Part shown: positions 26,495 to 34,371 of the stretch, one piece after another | Layout of the letters: the number at the start of each line of letters is the position of its first letter | How positions within the stretch are numbered: the stretch's first letter is position 1 | Assembly (NCBI GenBank): GCA_034667225.1 | Contig: JAXDKG010000062.1 | Location: 10,539-74,538, forward strand | DNA: 64,000 bases | Direction of reading: 5' to 3' | Origin: DATMER01 sp034667225 | GTDB lineage: Bacteria; Acidobacteriota; Thermoanaerobaculia; Multivoradales; UBA5704 | Position numbers and translations under genes: made by a program | The notes under the pieces: model-generated | What the model was told of the DNA's origin: nothing | Database searches by the model: none | Seen by the model: the letters and a program-made list of their open reading frames with translations, nothing else

Positions 26495-27850
26495 ATGCTA
26501 GAGATCGTACCAGACAAGCCGCAAGCTCCTCTCCCGGACACCGAGCACGATGTGACGGCCGGCTTGCCCGAGCTGTCGAGAAGGGGCGTCATCCTCACCT
26601 ACCCGATGTTCCGCTACTGGACCAAGGACGGGGTCGAAGAGGGACTGAAGCCGCCGCCGCTCAACATCTACGTCCACATGCCGTATTGCATCCAGCGCTG
26701 CGCCTACTGTTATTTCAAGACGACGACCCTGAAGGAGAACCGGCTCCAGGAGATCGACCGCTACGTGAGCTCCGTCGCTCTCGAGATGGGGCTCGGCTCG
26801 AAGCGGTTCAACCTGCAGGAACGGCCGGTCGAAACCGTGTATTTCGGCGGCGGGACCCCGACCCTCATGTCGGAGGAGAACATCGACAAGCTGTTCGCCT
26901 CCCTGCACGAGAACTTCACGATCACCGATCCGCAGATCACCTTCGAAGGGGAGCCGGTCACCCTGACGGAGCGCAAGGCGGACATCCTCGAGCGCCACAA
27001 GGTCAACCGCATCAGCCTCGGCATCCAGTCGTTCAAGGAGGAGATCGTCCGCAACACCGGGCGCGCGGACACCGAAGAGCAGACCGTCCGGGCGATCGAG
27101 CTGGCGAAGAAGACCGGCGCCGACGTCAACATCGACCTGATCAGCGGCTTGGCCGGCGAGACCCCGGAGACCTGGGCCTACTCGGTCCAGCGGGCGCTCG
27201 AGGTCGACGTGCCCAGCATCACCATCTACAAGCTCGAGCTCTACGCCAATACTCCCTATTACACCGCCGAGAAGCACGAGGAGATCGCCCTGCCCAACGA
27301 CGAGCAGGAGCTGGAATTGATCAAGTATGCTTTGGGCGAGCTCAAGAAGCACGACTACCGCCCGGTCAACGCGTTCACGTTCACCAAGGGCGGCAAGCAC
27401 GATCAGTTGAACACCCGCAGCCGCTGGTTGGGCAACGACAGCTACGCCTGCGGCGTCTCGGCATATGGCACGCTGGGCCACTGGAACTATCAGAATACGA
27501 GCGACATCAAGGCTTACAGCGAGATCGTCGAGCGGGGCGAGCTTCCCGCCTACCGGGGCTACACCTGCACCAGCCTCGACCTGATGGTGCGCGACGCGGT
27601 CATGGGCATCAAGCTCATCGATCTCAACCACGTCTGGTTCCGCGAGAAGCACGGCCTCGACCTGCTCAAGGTCTGCGAAAGCGAGCTGTCCCAGCTCGAA
27701 GCGGGCGGGTTCGTCACGATCGATCACCAGAACATCTCCCTGACCGAGCTCGGGGTGATCTACGGCGACCACGTGAGCCGGACCTTCGAAAGCTCTTTGA
27801 AAAAGCTCAGCGGGACGAGCTCCGGCAGCCGCGCGCGGGTCCTCTTCTAG
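26495..27850 (+). CDS. HemN/HemW-like radical SAM enzyme, possible class C methylase
   Basis: This 451-residue protein has the cluster motif C65IQRC69AYC72 (CxxxCxxC), preceded by IYVHMPY, and the downstream GGGTPTLMS motif of the HemN family. The residues after the third cysteine are YF, so the fourth cysteine of true HemN coproporphyrinogen oxidase (CxxxCxxCxC) is absent. This leaves HemW-like chaperones or the class C radical SAM methylases and cyclopropanases of natural-product clusters. Its position between NRPS tailoring genes and a carrier protein favours the latter. ATG follows an AAAGGAAG Shine-Dalgarno sequence; the 34-base gap upstream is the first break in the overlap chain. Confidence 0.85.
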   Translation: MLEIVPDKPQAPLPDTEHDVTAGLPELSRRGVILTYPMFRYWTKDGVEEGLKPPPLNIYVHMPYCIQRCAYCYFKTTTLKENRLQEIDRYVSSVALEMGLGSKRFNLQERPVETVYFGGGTPTLMSEENIDKLFASLHENFTITDPQITFEGEPVTLTERKADILERHKVNRISLGIQSFKEEIVRNTGRADTEEQTVRAIELAKKTGADVNIDLISGLAGETPETWAYSVQRALEVDVPSITIYKLELYANTPYYTAEKHEEIALPNDEQELELIKYALGELKKHDYRPVNAFTFTKGGKHDQLNTRSRWLGNDSYACGVSAYGTLGHWNYQNTSDIKAYSEIVERGELPAYRGYTCTSLDLMVRDAVMGIKLIDLNHVWFREKHGLDLLKVCESELSQLEAGGFVTIDHQNISLTELGVIYGDHVSRTFESSLKKLSGTSSGSRARVLF

Positions 27851-27871
27851 GACCAGAAAGGATCGGATCGA

Positions 27872-28138
27872 ATGTCGGACCAAGTGCTAGAGCAAGTCAA
27901 ACGCATTGTCGCGGAGGACCTGGACATCAATCTCTCCTACGAGGAGATCGACGACACGGTGCCGCTCTTCGAGGAAGGGCTCGCCCTCGATTCCGTCATT
28001 CTCGTCGAGCTGATCAGCTTCATCGAGAAGCGCTTCGGCATCGAGCTGCGCGACGACGTGCTGAACATGGAGGCGTTCCACAACCTGCAGTCCGTCGCGC
28101 GGATCATCCGCGAGCACCTGGCGGAGCAGCAGGCTTGA
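27872..28138 (+). CDS. Second acyl carrier protein
   Basis: This 88-residue acidic carrier protein has its phosphopantetheine site in LALDSVILVEL, with Ser41 the attachment residue. FLIENKRFG-like recognition helix residues (FIEKRFGIEL) follow, and the length is that of a free-standing ACP. It differs clearly from the carrier at 23620, so it is not a recent duplicate. It lies 21 bases after the radical SAM gene and 10 bases before a sulfotransferase. It may carry the substrate of the radical SAM enzyme or the acyl group activated by the ligase at 29390. Confidence 0.9.
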   Translation: MSDQVLEQVKRIVAEDLDINLSYEEIDDTVPLFEEGLALDSVILVELISFIEKRFGIELRDDVLNMEAFHNLQSVARIIREHLAEQQA

Positions 28139-28148
28139 AGCCAGTCCC

Positions 28149-29030
28149 ATGAGGAAGCCCAACTTCTTCATCGTCGGCGCTCCGAGGTGCGGCACCACGT
28201 CGATGTACGCCTATCTCCGGCAGCATCCGGAGATCTACGTCTCGGCCCACAAGGAGCCGCACTTTTTCGGCAGCGACCTGACGCCTCTGCCCGGGGCCGT
28301 CCGCGAGCCGGAGCTCTATGGGGAGCTCTTCGCCGGGGCGGCCGGCCGGCCGCGCGTGGGCGAAGCCTCGGTCTGGTACCTGTCGTCCACGAAGGCGGCC
28401 TCGGAGATCCGCTCGTTCGCGCCGGATGCGCGGATTCTCATCCTGCTGCGCGCTCCGCACCGGATGCTCGAATCGCTCCACGGGCTCTTCTTGCGCACCG
28501 GCAACGAGGATCTCCCCACTCTCGAGGAGGCCCTCGCAGCGGAGCCGGAGCGCCGTCTGGGGCGCCGCATTCCGCCCGGCTCCTATCTCCCGGAAGCGCT
28601 GCTGTACACCGGCGTCGCGCGGTATGCCGCGCAGGTGGAGCGGTATCTCGACGCCTTCGGCCGCGAGAACGTCCACTGCATCGTCTTCGACGACATGGTG
28701 CGCGACACCGCCGCGGTCTATCGGCAGGCTCTGGAGTTCCTGGGCGTCGATCCGGGGTTCGAGGCCGAGCTCGATCCGCGGCGGGCGAACGAGCGGGTCC
28801 GCATGATGGCGATCCGCCAACTGGCCCGCACTCCGCCGGAGGTGAGGCGCCGGATGCAGTTCAAGGACATGCGGCTGCACGAGAGCGCCCCCGGGATCCC
28901 GCTCCCGGCGGAGCTTTCGGCGCGGCTGCGGGAGCTCTTCGCCGAGGACGTCGCGCGCCTCGGCTCCCTCCTGGACCGCGATCTCAGCGCGTGGACACGG
29001 GGGGAGGCGGTGGAGCCCCGGGCCGCATGA
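28149..29030 (+). CDS. PAPS-dependent sulfotransferase
   Basis: The protein has 293 residues. The N-terminal FFIVGAPRCGTTSMYAYL is the 5'-phosphosulfate-binding loop, and ILLRAPHRMLESLHG fits the 3'-phosphate-binding strand and helix. The overall layout fits the small-molecule sulfotransferase family. It would transfer sulfate from PAPS to a hydroxyl or amine of the peptide product. The gene follows the second carrier protein closely. Its last 47 bases overlap the convergent thioesterase gene. Confidence 0.9.
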   Translation: MRKPNFFIVGAPRCGTTSMYAYLRQHPEIYVSAHKEPHFFGSDLTPLPGAVREPELYGELFAGAAGRPRVGEASVWYLSSTKAASEIRSFAPDARILILLRAPHRMLESLHGLFLRTGNEDLPTLEEALAAEPERRLGRRIPPGSYLPEALLYTGVARYAAQVERYLDAFGRENVHCIVFDDMVRDTAAVYRQALEFLGVDPGFEAELDPRRANERVRMMAIRQLARTPPEVRRRMQFKDMRLHESAPGIPLPAELSARLRELFAEDVARLGSLLDRDLSAWTRGEAVEPRAA

Positions 29031-29388
29031 AATGCGACCGCTCGAGAACGAGACGCTGATGGGTGCCGGCGCTGATCGTGCCGCCCGGCGCCTCGACTTC
29101 CACCTCGAAGGTGAGCAGGCGGCGTTGCGTCACCTTCGTCAGCCGCACGCGGATCTTCACCTCTTCGCCTGCCCAGGCCGTGCCGACGTGGGTGACGTCG
29201 ACGCGGGTGCCCACGGTGGTCTGTCCCTCGTCGAGGAGCGGCTGCACGAGGTCGAGGCAGGTGTCTTCGATCAGGCCGATCATCCGGGAGGTCGCCAGGA
29301 TTCCGTCCACGTGAGGGGGGCGCATGTCGGGAGTGACCCGGAACGCCGCCTCGCTGGTCAAACCGGCACTGAGCTCGTTGGAGGGCAT
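28984..29388 (-). CDS. FlK-type hotdog thioesterase
   Basis: This 134-residue protein aligns by eye with fluoroacetyl-CoA thioesterase FlK along its whole length. Thr33 and Glu41 in ATSRMIGLIEDTC and His67 in VTHVGTAWAG keep the spacing of the FlK catalytic Thr, Glu and His, and the C-terminal AGTHQRLVL matches GTHxRxV. It is read against the cluster, and its start codon overlaps the start of the ligase on the other strand (CATGATG). It may hydrolyse a small acyl thioester made in error or as a by-product, acting as an editing or detoxifying enzyme. Many FlK relatives are not fluoroacetate enzymes, so the substrate is open. Confidence 0.85.
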   Translation of the reverse strand: MPSNELSAGLTSEAAFRVTPDMRPPHVDGILATSRMIGLIEDTCLDLVQPLLDEGQTTVGTRVDVTHVGTAWAGEEVKIRVRLTKVTQRRLLTFEVEVEAPGGTISAGTHQRLVLERSHFMRPGAPPPPPVSTR

Positions 29389-29389
29389 G

Positions 29390-30847
29390 ATGCCTAATCT
29401 ATCTCACCGGCCTCCGCCCGAGGCTCCCTCCGGCCCTGATCTGGTCCGCTGGCTGTCGGAGGACGCCGGGGTCCGCGACCGGGTGCTGACGGACGGCCGG
29501 CAGAGCGTTTCGTACGCTGAGGCGGTCCGCCGGCTCGACGAGCTCGACCGCTCCTTCGCCGGCTTCCCCTTGCTGCCTCCCGTGGCGGTGGAGTGCTCGC
29601 AGAGCGTCCCCGGGGCCCTGGCGCTCCTGCACCTGCTCTCCCGGGAGTACGACGTGGTGCTCCTTCCCGAGCTGGCGGACTCGGCGAAGGAGGCCGGCAC
29701 GCCGCGCTTCATCCCCAGCTTCTGTTCGCATATCGTCACCGCCTCAGCGAATGGGATCCGGGTCGCAGCTAATGAGAACTTCGTCGAAGAGCCTGCCGTC
29801 GCAGACTTCCAGGGGCCGGACCTCTATCTGCGGACGTCGGGCAGCACCGGCATCCCGAAGCTCACCCGGATGTCGCACCAGAAGTGGCTGAACAACGCGC
29901 TGGCCTGCGTCGAGCGCTGGCAGCTCACGGCCGGCGACCGCCTCGCCGTGCCGGTGCCGATCTTCCACAGCTACGGCTTCGGCGCCGCCTTCCTGCCAGG
30001 CCTCCTGGCCGGCGCGGCCATGGACTTCGGATCGGGCGGCAACCTGCTGCGCTATCTCGAACGGGAAGAGCGCTTCGGTCCGAACGTCGCGTTCCTGACG
30101 CCGGCTCTGTGCGACATGTTCGTCTCGGTTCGCAAGTCGCCCCGGCACTACCGGCTGGCCGTGACCGCCGGCGACAAGATCAAGCGCGAGACGGTGGCGG
30201 CCTTCGAGCCACGCTTCGGGCCGCTGCTCAACCTCTACGGCAGCGCGGAGATGGGCGCGGTCTCCTCCTCCTCGCCGGACGATCCGCCGGATGAGCGCCT
30301 GGGGACCGCCGGCTACCCGCTCGCGGGCATCGAGCTGCGCACCGAAGAGACCGGAGACGATTTCGAGGCGGCCGCAGGGGAGCAGGCCGGGCGGCTGCAA
30401 TGCCGGCAGAAGAACGGCTCCGGCGGCTACCTGATCCAGGAGGACCGGTGGCGCTTCGAGCCGCGCGGGGACGGCGAATGGTTCGCGACCGGCGACCTGG
30501 CGAAGATCCGTGCCGACGGCTACGTCGAGATCCTCGGCCGCTCCGGGCTGAGCGTCAAGCGGGACGGCCTGCTGGTGGTCTTTGCGGATGTCGAGGCGGC
30601 GGCGGAGAAGGCCGGCGGGGTCCGGCGGGCTGTCGTGGTCGCCGCCGGCGAGAGCCGCCGTGGGCCCCGGCTGGTCGCGGTCTGCCTGGGCGAGAGCGGC
30701 GTCCTTGCCGAGGCCGTGCGCCAGCGGTGCTTCGAGCTGCTGCCACGCTACGCGGTCCCCGACGAGGTGGTGATGGTCGAATCCCTGCCCCACCTGCCGA
30801 GCGGCAAGGTCGACCGCCGCGCGGTCCGCGATCTGGTCTCGAAATAG
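29390..30847 (+). CDS. Second acyl-AMP ligase (ANL superfamily)
   Basis: This 485-residue ligase has LRTSGSTGIPKLTRMS as P-loop, LYGSAEMG as the a5-like motif, WFATGDLAKIRADGYVEILGR as the a7/a8 region and LPSGKVDRRAV with the C-terminal catalytic lysine. The start is taken at 29390 because GGAGG ends five bases upstream; the adjacent ATG at 29387 is only two bases away. It is diverged from the ligase at 22187. It is the last plus-strand gene before a strong hairpin. It may load the carrier protein at 27872, or supply the T domain of the module that lacks a working A domain. Confidence 0.9.
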   Translation: MPNLSHRPPPEAPSGPDLVRWLSEDAGVRDRVLTDGRQSVSYAEAVRRLDELDRSFAGFPLLPPVAVECSQSVPGALALLHLLSREYDVVLLPELADSAKEAGTPRFIPSFCSHIVTASANGIRVAANENFVEEPAVADFQGPDLYLRTSGSTGIPKLTRMSHQKWLNNALACVERWQLTAGDRLAVPVPIFHSYGFGAAFLPGLLAGAAMDFGSGGNLLRYLEREERFGPNVAFLTPALCDMFVSVRKSPRHYRLAVTAGDKIKRETVAAFEPRFGPLLNLYGSAEMGAVSSSSPDDPPDERLGTAGYPLAGIELRTEETGDDFEAAAGEQAGRLQCRQKNGSGGYLIQEDRWRFEPRGDGEWFATGDLAKIRADGYVEILGRSGLSVKRDGLLVVFADVEAAAEKAGGVRRAVVVAAGESRRGPRLVAVCLGESGVLAEAVRQRCFELLPRYAVPDEVVMVESLPHLPSGKVDRRAVRDLVSK

Positions 30848-30849
30848 GG

Positions 30850-30874
30850 GCCACCCCGAGAGGCTCGGGGTGGC
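30850..30874. terminator. Hairpin between the NRPS cluster and the BNR genes
   Basis: A perfect 11-base-pair stem (GCCACCCCGAG/CTCGGGGTGGC) with an AGG loop lies between the stop of the plus-strand ligase and the stop of the minus-strand BNR gene. No run of T follows on either side, so it may act as a bidirectional factor-dependent terminator or RNA stabiliser. A related hairpin lies at 32664. Confidence 0.7.
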
Positions 30875-30886
30875 GGTTCCGGTGGG

Positions 30887-32506
30887 CTACTTGTTGGTCT
30901 TGCCCTTGACCTCGGCGAAGAAGAGGTCGGTCACGCCGTTGCGGCTGCCATCGGGCCAGAGCACGTACGTCCGGTTTCCGACCGAGGCGGTCCCGAGGTA
31001 ATCCCCATAGTTGGAGAACACCCCGCTGCTGAAGGTGTAGAACGTCGTGCACCAGTTGCTCGTCTGCTCGGAGATCCGCAGCGGCAGGCTGAACGTGTCC
31101 CCGCCGTCGCGCGACTGGATCCAGTAGGTGTCGACCAGCGAGCTGACCAGGCCGATGCGGCGCCCGGCGCCCGTGGGCATGTTGCACTCGATGTCCGTTG
31201 GATTCGGCGTGGCCTGCGCCTCCTGGCTCTCCAGGAAGACCACGTCCACGTCGCCGCCAGGGCGGACGGTGACCGTCGGCCAGAAGCGCTTCACCCCGGT
31301 GGCGGGCACCGGCGGCGCGAGCTCCGCCGGGGCGCTCCAGGTTGCACCCTGGTCATCCGAGTGGGTGATGAAGATCTGGGAGGAGGTGAGCGACTGCACG
31401 ACCGTCGGCGTCTGGACCGGCTGCACCGGCTGGTAGAAGGTGACGTAGGCCCGCCCGTGATTCTTGCCGGTGAGCGCCGTCGCGATCCGCGGCTGGTCGT
31501 TCTGCCGGCTCTTGCCGTGGCCCACCGGGGTGTTCAGGTAGTTGGCGTTGATCGTGACGAGGGTCTGGGGAGGAGAGAAGGACACTCCGCCGTTCAACGA
31601 GCGCGAGAAGGCGATCGAAGAGCCGGACTCCGTGTTCCCGATCGCATCGGTGAGGCGCGGACCCTTCTGCCAGACGACGTACACCTCGCCGCCGTGCCCG
31701 ACAGAGATTGCCGGGGCCACCTGGAGCGGTCCGAGCGCGCCGCAGAGCGGATCGTTGGGATCCGAGCTCTCCGCCGTATCCGGTCCCGCGATGACCGGGC
31801 CCTGCCAGGTCACGCCGGCGTCATGCGATCTGAAGACCTCGATCTGGCCGAAGCCGAACGAGGGGATCCCGCACATCTCCAGGACGTTGGAGTAGACCAC
31901 GTAGACCGCGCCGCTGCCGTCCTTCGCGGCGGCGATGGCCGCCCGGCTGTACTGGTCGTTGGGGTTTGCCGAGTTGACGATCTGGGCGCTTTCCCAGACG
32001 AAGGTGCCGTTGGAGAAGTGCCCGCGGTAGAGGCCGAGCCCCGCCAGGCCGAGTCCGGACGGACCGCCCCGCATGCGGCTCACGGCGTGGAAGTACTCGT
32101 TCCCGCTTTCGCCGCCCCGTTCGATCCAGGGGTGGCCCGTCGTGGTCGCGCCGGCGATCGTGGGCAGGGTGCCGGCGTCGGTCCAGGTCTGGCCGCCGTC
32201 GGTCGACCAGGCGAAGCCGGTGAGCCCGGGGGGGATCGGCGCGGGGCAGGGCCGGTTGTTCGGGAAGCCGCAGAAGCCCTGGAAGTCTTCGAACACGGCG
32301 ACGAGCCTCTGGCCGTCCTCGCTGGCGGCGAGCGACGGCGTGTTGCGGTTCGGCCAGTCATTGGGAGGGAGCTGCTGCGCGTCGTTCACCTGGATGTTGG
32401 GCCCCACCTCGGGGCCGCTGGCCGCCCGGGCACCGGCGGCCAGCCCGAAGGTCAGGACGCAAGCGGCGAGAAGAATCCTGCAGCGGAAAACACTGATCTG
32501 AGACAT
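30887..32506 (-). CDS. Secreted BNR/Asp-box repeat protein, sialidase-like fold (copy 1)
   Basis: The protein has 539 residues. A signal peptide (LLAACVLTFGLAAGARA) is followed by a mature chain with at least five Asp-box motifs of the form SxDxGxTW: STDGGQTW, SHDAGVTW, SLNGGVSF, SDDQGATW and SRDGGDTF. This predicts a six-bladed propeller like exo-sialidases, but I see no sialidase arginine triad and do not claim the activity. AGGAGGAACAA precedes the ATG. It is a close paralogue of the next gene on the same strand, with the same NIQVNDxQQLPPNDWPNRN segment after the signal peptide. Confidence 0.85.
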   Translation of the reverse strand: MSQISVFRCRILLAACVLTFGLAAGARAASGPEVGPNIQVNDAQQLPPNDWPNRNTPSLAASEDGQRLVAVFEDFQGFCGFPNNRPCPAPIPPGLTGFAWSTDGGQTWTDAGTLPTIAGATTTGHPWIERGGESGNEYFHAVSRMRGGPSGLGLAGLGLYRGHFSNGTFVWESAQIVNSANPNDQYSRAAIAAAKDGSGAVYVVYSNVLEMCGIPSFGFGQIEVFRSHDAGVTWQGPVIAGPDTAESSDPNDPLCGALGPLQVAPAISVGHGGEVYVVWQKGPRLTDAIGNTESGSSIAFSRSLNGGVSFSPPQTLVTINANYLNTPVGHGKSRQNDQPRIATALTGKNHGRAYVTFYQPVQPVQTPTVVQSLTSSQIFITHSDDQGATWSAPAELAPPVPATGVKRFWPTVTVRPGGDVDVVFLESQEAQATPNPTDIECNMPTGAGRRIGLVSSLVDTYWIQSRDGGDTFSLPLRISEQTSNWCTTFYTFSSGVFSNYGDYLGTASVGNRTYVLWPDGSRNGVTDLFFAEVKGKTNK

Positions 32507-32663
32507 TTGTTCCTCCTGTGGCCGCGGTCCGATTGAGCGGGCAGCGGGCCACTATTTGACAGATTCGCCTACAAATCCCCTCGGCGACCCGATGCGCCAG
32601 AGGAACGGTATTAACGTAGTGTCCTCCAAAGGGAGTAAAGGGACAGCCAGGCCTCGGCGCAGA

Positions 32664-32694
32664 GGGGCCACCCGAGCTTCCCTCGGAGTGGCCC
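32664..32694. terminator. Hairpin downstream of the second BNR gene
   Basis: GGGGCCAC pairs with GTGGCCCC and, after one mismatch, CCGAG pairs with CTCGG around a short CTTCC loop. It lies just past the stop of the minus-strand gene that ends at 32712. Its GCCACCCGAG arm resembles the hairpin at 30850, so the two BNR copies share a related 3' end. The rest of 32507-32711 shows no gene. Confidence 0.6.
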
Positions 32695-32711
32695 CGATGC
32701 CGGTGCCGCTG

Positions 32712-34355
32712 CTAGTCGTCCTCGTTTTCACCGCGCGCGTGGGCCGGCCTCTTCACCTTGCCCTTGACCTCGGCGAAGAAGAGGTCGGTAACGCCGTTCC
32801 TGCCGTCAGGCCAGAGCACGAAGGTCCGATCGCCGGCCGAGGCGGTGCCCAGGTAGTCGCCGTAGTTCGAGAAGACGCCGCTGCTGAAGGTGTAGAACGA
32901 CGTGCACCAGTTGGACGTCTCTTCCGAGACCAGGAGGGGCGCCGAGAACGTGAGCCCACCGTCGCGCGACTGCACCCAGTAGGTGTCGACGAGCGAGCTG
33001 ACCAGGCCCATCCGGCGCCCGGCGCCCGTGGGCATGTTGCACTCGATGTCGGTGGGGTCCGGCGTGGCCTGCGTTTCCCGGCTCTCGACGAATACCACGT
33101 CGACATCACCGCTTTCCCGCACGCTGACCGTCGGCCAGAAGCGTTTCACCCCGGTCGGGGGTACCGGCGTCTTCGCGATGCGGGCCGGGGTGCTCCAGGT
33201 CAGGCCCTGGTTGTCCGAGTAGGTGATGTAGGCCTCGGAGGAGACGAGCGACTGCGTGGTGACCGCGGCCTGCACCGGGCTGACCGGCTGATAGAAGGTG
33301 ACGTAGACCCGCCCGCGATAGCGGCCCCTGGTGTCCACGGCAATCCGCGGCTGGTCGTTCTGCCGGCCCTTGCCGTGGCCCACGGGAGTGTTCTGGTAGT
33401 TGGCGTTGATCGAGACGAGGGTCCGGGGGGAATCGAAGGTCCGGCCGCCGTCGAGCGAGCGCGAGAAGGCGATCGTGGAGCCGGGCTCCGTGCCTCCCGC
33501 CAGGTCGATGAGGCGCGGGCCCTTCTGCCAGACGACGTACACCTCGCCGCGCGGCCCGATCGAGATGGCTGGAGCGACTTGCAGAGGTCCGAACACGCCG
33601 CAGTCGGGGTCGGCGGGATTCGAGTTTTCCGCCGTGTCAGGGCTGACCACGACCGGGCCTCTCCAGGTCTCGCCGTTGTCGTGAGTCCTCCAGACCTCGA
33701 TCTGGCCGAAGCCGAAGGAGCGGATCCCGCACAGCTCGATCACGTTCGACAAGACCACATAGGCGGCAGACTTCTCGTCCTTGGAGGCGGCCAGGGCTGG
33801 CCGGCTGTACTGGTCGTTGGGGTTCGTAGAATTGATGATCCGGGAATCTTCCCAGGCAAATCTGCCGTTGACAAAACGCCCGCGGTAGATGCCGAGGCCG
33901 GCCAGGCCCGTGGCACCTTCACGCATGCGAGTGACGGCGTAGTAGACCTCCTTGTCGCCCTTGCCTCCGCGATCGGCCCAAGGGTGACCCGCTGAGGTGG
34001 CGTTGCCGATCGGCTCCAGGACGCCGCCATCCGTCCAGGTCACACCGCCGTTGCTCGAGTAGGCAAAGCCGGTGAGCCCGTTGGGATCCGGAGCGGGGCA
34101 GACCTGGTTGCTGGGAGGACCACAGAAGCCCTGGAAGTCCTCGAACACGGCGGTCAGCCGCTGGCCGTCTTCGCTGACGGCCAGAGACGGCGTGTTGCGG
34201 TTCGGCCAGTCGTTCGGGGGCAGTTGCTGTTGATCGTTGACCTGGATGTTGGGCCCCACCTTGGGGCCGCTGGCCGCGTCGGCGCCGACGGCCGCCCCGA
34301 TGGCCAGGACCAAAGCGAAGAGCAGGACCCTGCGCGAAACATGACTATGAAGCAT
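32712..34355 (-). CDS. Secreted BNR/Asp-box repeat protein (copy 2)
   Basis: The protein has 547 residues and is paralogous to the gene at 30887 over its whole length. The signal peptide (VLLFALVLAIGAAVGADA) is followed by Asp boxes SSNGGVTW, THDNGETW, SLDGGRTF, SDNQGLTW and SRDGGLTF. It differs at the C terminus, which ends in a charged tail (VKRPAHARGENEDD). AAGGAGGA lies at good distance from the ATG. The pair arose by tandem duplication and has since diverged. The function is unknown; the proteins are probably periplasmic or extracellular beta-propellers. Confidence 0.85.
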   Translation of the reverse strand: MLHSHVSRRVLLFALVLAIGAAVGADAASGPKVGPNIQVNDQQQLPPNDWPNRNTPSLAVSEDGQRLTAVFEDFQGFCGPPSNQVCPAPDPNGLTGFAYSSNGGVTWTDGGVLEPIGNATSAGHPWADRGGKGDKEVYYAVTRMREGATGLAGLGIYRGRFVNGRFAWEDSRIINSTNPNDQYSRPALAASKDEKSAAYVVLSNVIELCGIRSFGFGQIEVWRTHDNGETWRGPVVVSPDTAENSNPADPDCGVFGPLQVAPAISIGPRGEVYVVWQKGPRLIDLAGGTEPGSTIAFSRSLDGGRTFDSPRTLVSINANYQNTPVGHGKGRQNDQPRIAVDTRGRYRGRVYVTFYQPVSPVQAAVTTQSLVSSEAYITYSDNQGLTWSTPARIAKTPVPPTGVKRFWPTVSVRESGDVDVVFVESRETQATPDPTDIECNMPTGAGRRMGLVSSLVDTYWVQSRDGGLTFSAPLLVSEETSNWCTSFYTFSSGVFSNYGDYLGTASAGDRTFVLWPDGRNGVTDLFFAEVKGKVKRPAHARGENEDD

Positions 34356-34371
34356 TCAAATCCTCCTTGAG

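Noticed and set aside
30887..34355. True sialidases
   Set aside because: Asp boxes are clear, but the arginine triad and nucleophile tyrosine pattern of sialidases could not be seen.
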